Assembly (NCBI GenBank): GCA_965277445.1
Contig: CBDICY010000013.1
Location: 310,001 to 374,000 of the forward strand
Reading direction: 5' to 3'
Origin: JAFMDF01 sp965277445
GTDB taxonomy: Bacteria; Bacteroidota; Bacteroidia; Chitinophagales; Saprospiraceae
DNA length: 64,000 nt
Positions 63,487-64,000 of this stretch are shown piece after piece (within the stretch, counting starts at the first letter, position 1; each line of letters begins with the position of its first letter). A program made the translations under genes and the position numbers. The notes under the pieces were generated by a model. The model did no database searches. It was not told the DNA's origin and saw only the letters and a list, made by a program, of their open reading frames with translations.

Positions 63487-63550
63487 ATCCGTTGTCTTTC
63501 ATTCATCCGTTGGTAAAAATAAGCCAACGGATGAATGAAAGACAACGGAT
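63487..63550. repeat. Perfect 27-bp inverted repeat
   Basis: Arms 63487-63513 and 63524-63550 are perfectly complementary with a 10-nt loop. They contain ATCCGTTG at the outer end and ATCCGTTGG at the inner end. It is located between two minus-strand genes, 31 bp before the dehydrogenase start. Confidence 0.75.
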
Positions 63551-63576
63551 AATTAACTCTGATAAAATAGCTTAAA

Positions 63577-64000
63577 TTACTCTGAATATTTCCCCCTCAA
63601 CCGATCCCGACTTTCCATCAACTTTTGGCGAACTTCTCCAATAGCCGCCCATTCTCGTCCTTTTTCGCCATGTTCAATCCCACAATAGCCTCTAAAACCT
63701 GCATCCAAAACAATACTCAACATGCGGTCATAATCCAAAGGCGATTCATTGCCTTTATCATCCCAAGCTATCGGTTTAACACTTACACTTTTAGCTAAAG
63801 GCATCAATTCTGCTACGCCTTTATAGGCATCATAAGAAGTAATGACCCCTGTTGCTTTGTCTTTATAAATGCGGAAATTACCAAAATCTGGTAAAGTACC
63901 CGCCTTTTCATGATTCGCCAACTTCATCACACCCATTAGCCATTGCGCATTACTAGAGTTCCCCCCATGATTTTCAATCAATACATTCAAATCAAATTGA
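63577..64000 (-). CDS. Sugar phosphate isomerase/epimerase family protein (5' end outside window)
   Basis: The visible 141 residues are open to the window edge (QFDLNVLIENHGGNSSNAQW), so the start lies beyond it. The xylose-isomerase-like TIM-barrel family is recognised from LIENHGG with metal-binding Glu/His, PDFGNFRIYKDK, VSVKPIAWDDKG and GFRGYCGIEHGEKG carrying the last Glu. A divalent metal enzyme acting on a sugar or inositol derivative is expected; the substrate is unknown. The neighbour on the same strand is a reductase. Confidence 0.83.
   Translation of the reverse strand, partial: QFDLNVLIENHGGNSSNAQWLMGVMKLANHEKAGTLPDFGNFRIYKDKATGVITSYDAYKGVAELMPLAKSVSVKPIAWDDKGNESPLDYDRMLSIVLDAGFRGYCGIEHGEKGREWAAIGEVRQKLMESRDRLRGKYSE

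Overview
The window comes from a member of the Bacteroidota, most likely a Saprospirales/Saprospiraceae-type marine or sludge bacterium (taxon inferred from gene content; no rRNA is present). The evidence is AT-rich DNA without Shine-Dalgarno sequences, promoters of the TAnnTTTG type, two TonB-dependent receptors with N-terminal carboxypeptidase-like domains, a TonB/ExbB/ExbD/ExbD operon, type IX secretion signals of both type A and type B, and '3-coathanger' stack domains. Both edge genes (an acyl-CoA dehydrogenase-like gene at the left, a sugar-phosphate isomerase/epimerase at the right) run off the window.

Positions 1-25 kb hold mostly housekeeping and small regulatory genes. They include an ArsR-like regulator with a hydrolase and a TPR protein downstream, and a secreted sialate O-acetylesterase. 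The exbB-exbD-exbD-tonB operon follows on the minus strand, then a thiolase, LuxR-, LytTR- and AraC-type regulators, a metallo-beta-lactamase-fold hydrolase, and a PIN-domain toxin with its putative antitoxin. A TonB-dependent receptor, rpe, a broken four-helix-bundle gene and the tmRNA gene ssrA (25.16-25.53 kb) complete the stretch. Gaps between these genes are filled with short inverted repeats built from tandem 7-10 bp words. The words differ between loci, but the hairpin architecture is kept.

Positions 26-51 kb are the accessory heart of the window. A membrane hybrid histidine kinase/receiver/AraC protein precedes three modular, phage-tail-fibre-like secreted proteins that share one N-terminal module. 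Two end in an S74-type self-cleaving intramolecular chaperone and one in a tail-collar domain. The third is split by an IS630-like insertion whose removal restores one reading frame. Then come a T9SS cargo protein and a 2,843-residue multidomain GH9 cellulase with CBM3, PKD, Ig-like, LRR and T9SS sorting domains, in which a ~484-residue unit is triplicated. Four intergenic sites here share one composite element: two direct repeats of TTTSTCAGA exactly 21 bp apart, the second overlapping a -33 box and followed 17 bp later by a -7 box or a weaker version of it. This resembles an AraC-family activated promoter and suggests a co-regulated set of surface and cellulose-degrading genes.

Positions 51-64 kb carry an LRR-Roc-COR (Roco) GTPase, an M81 (MlrC-like) lipoprotein, and an HMA-like secreted protein next to a cysteine-containing TonB-dependent receptor (probable metal uptake). 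They also carry a T9SS type B cargo protein, a tRNA-His with a damaged acceptor stem, a small phosphatase-like gene and a quinone-oxidoreductase-like dehydrogenase.
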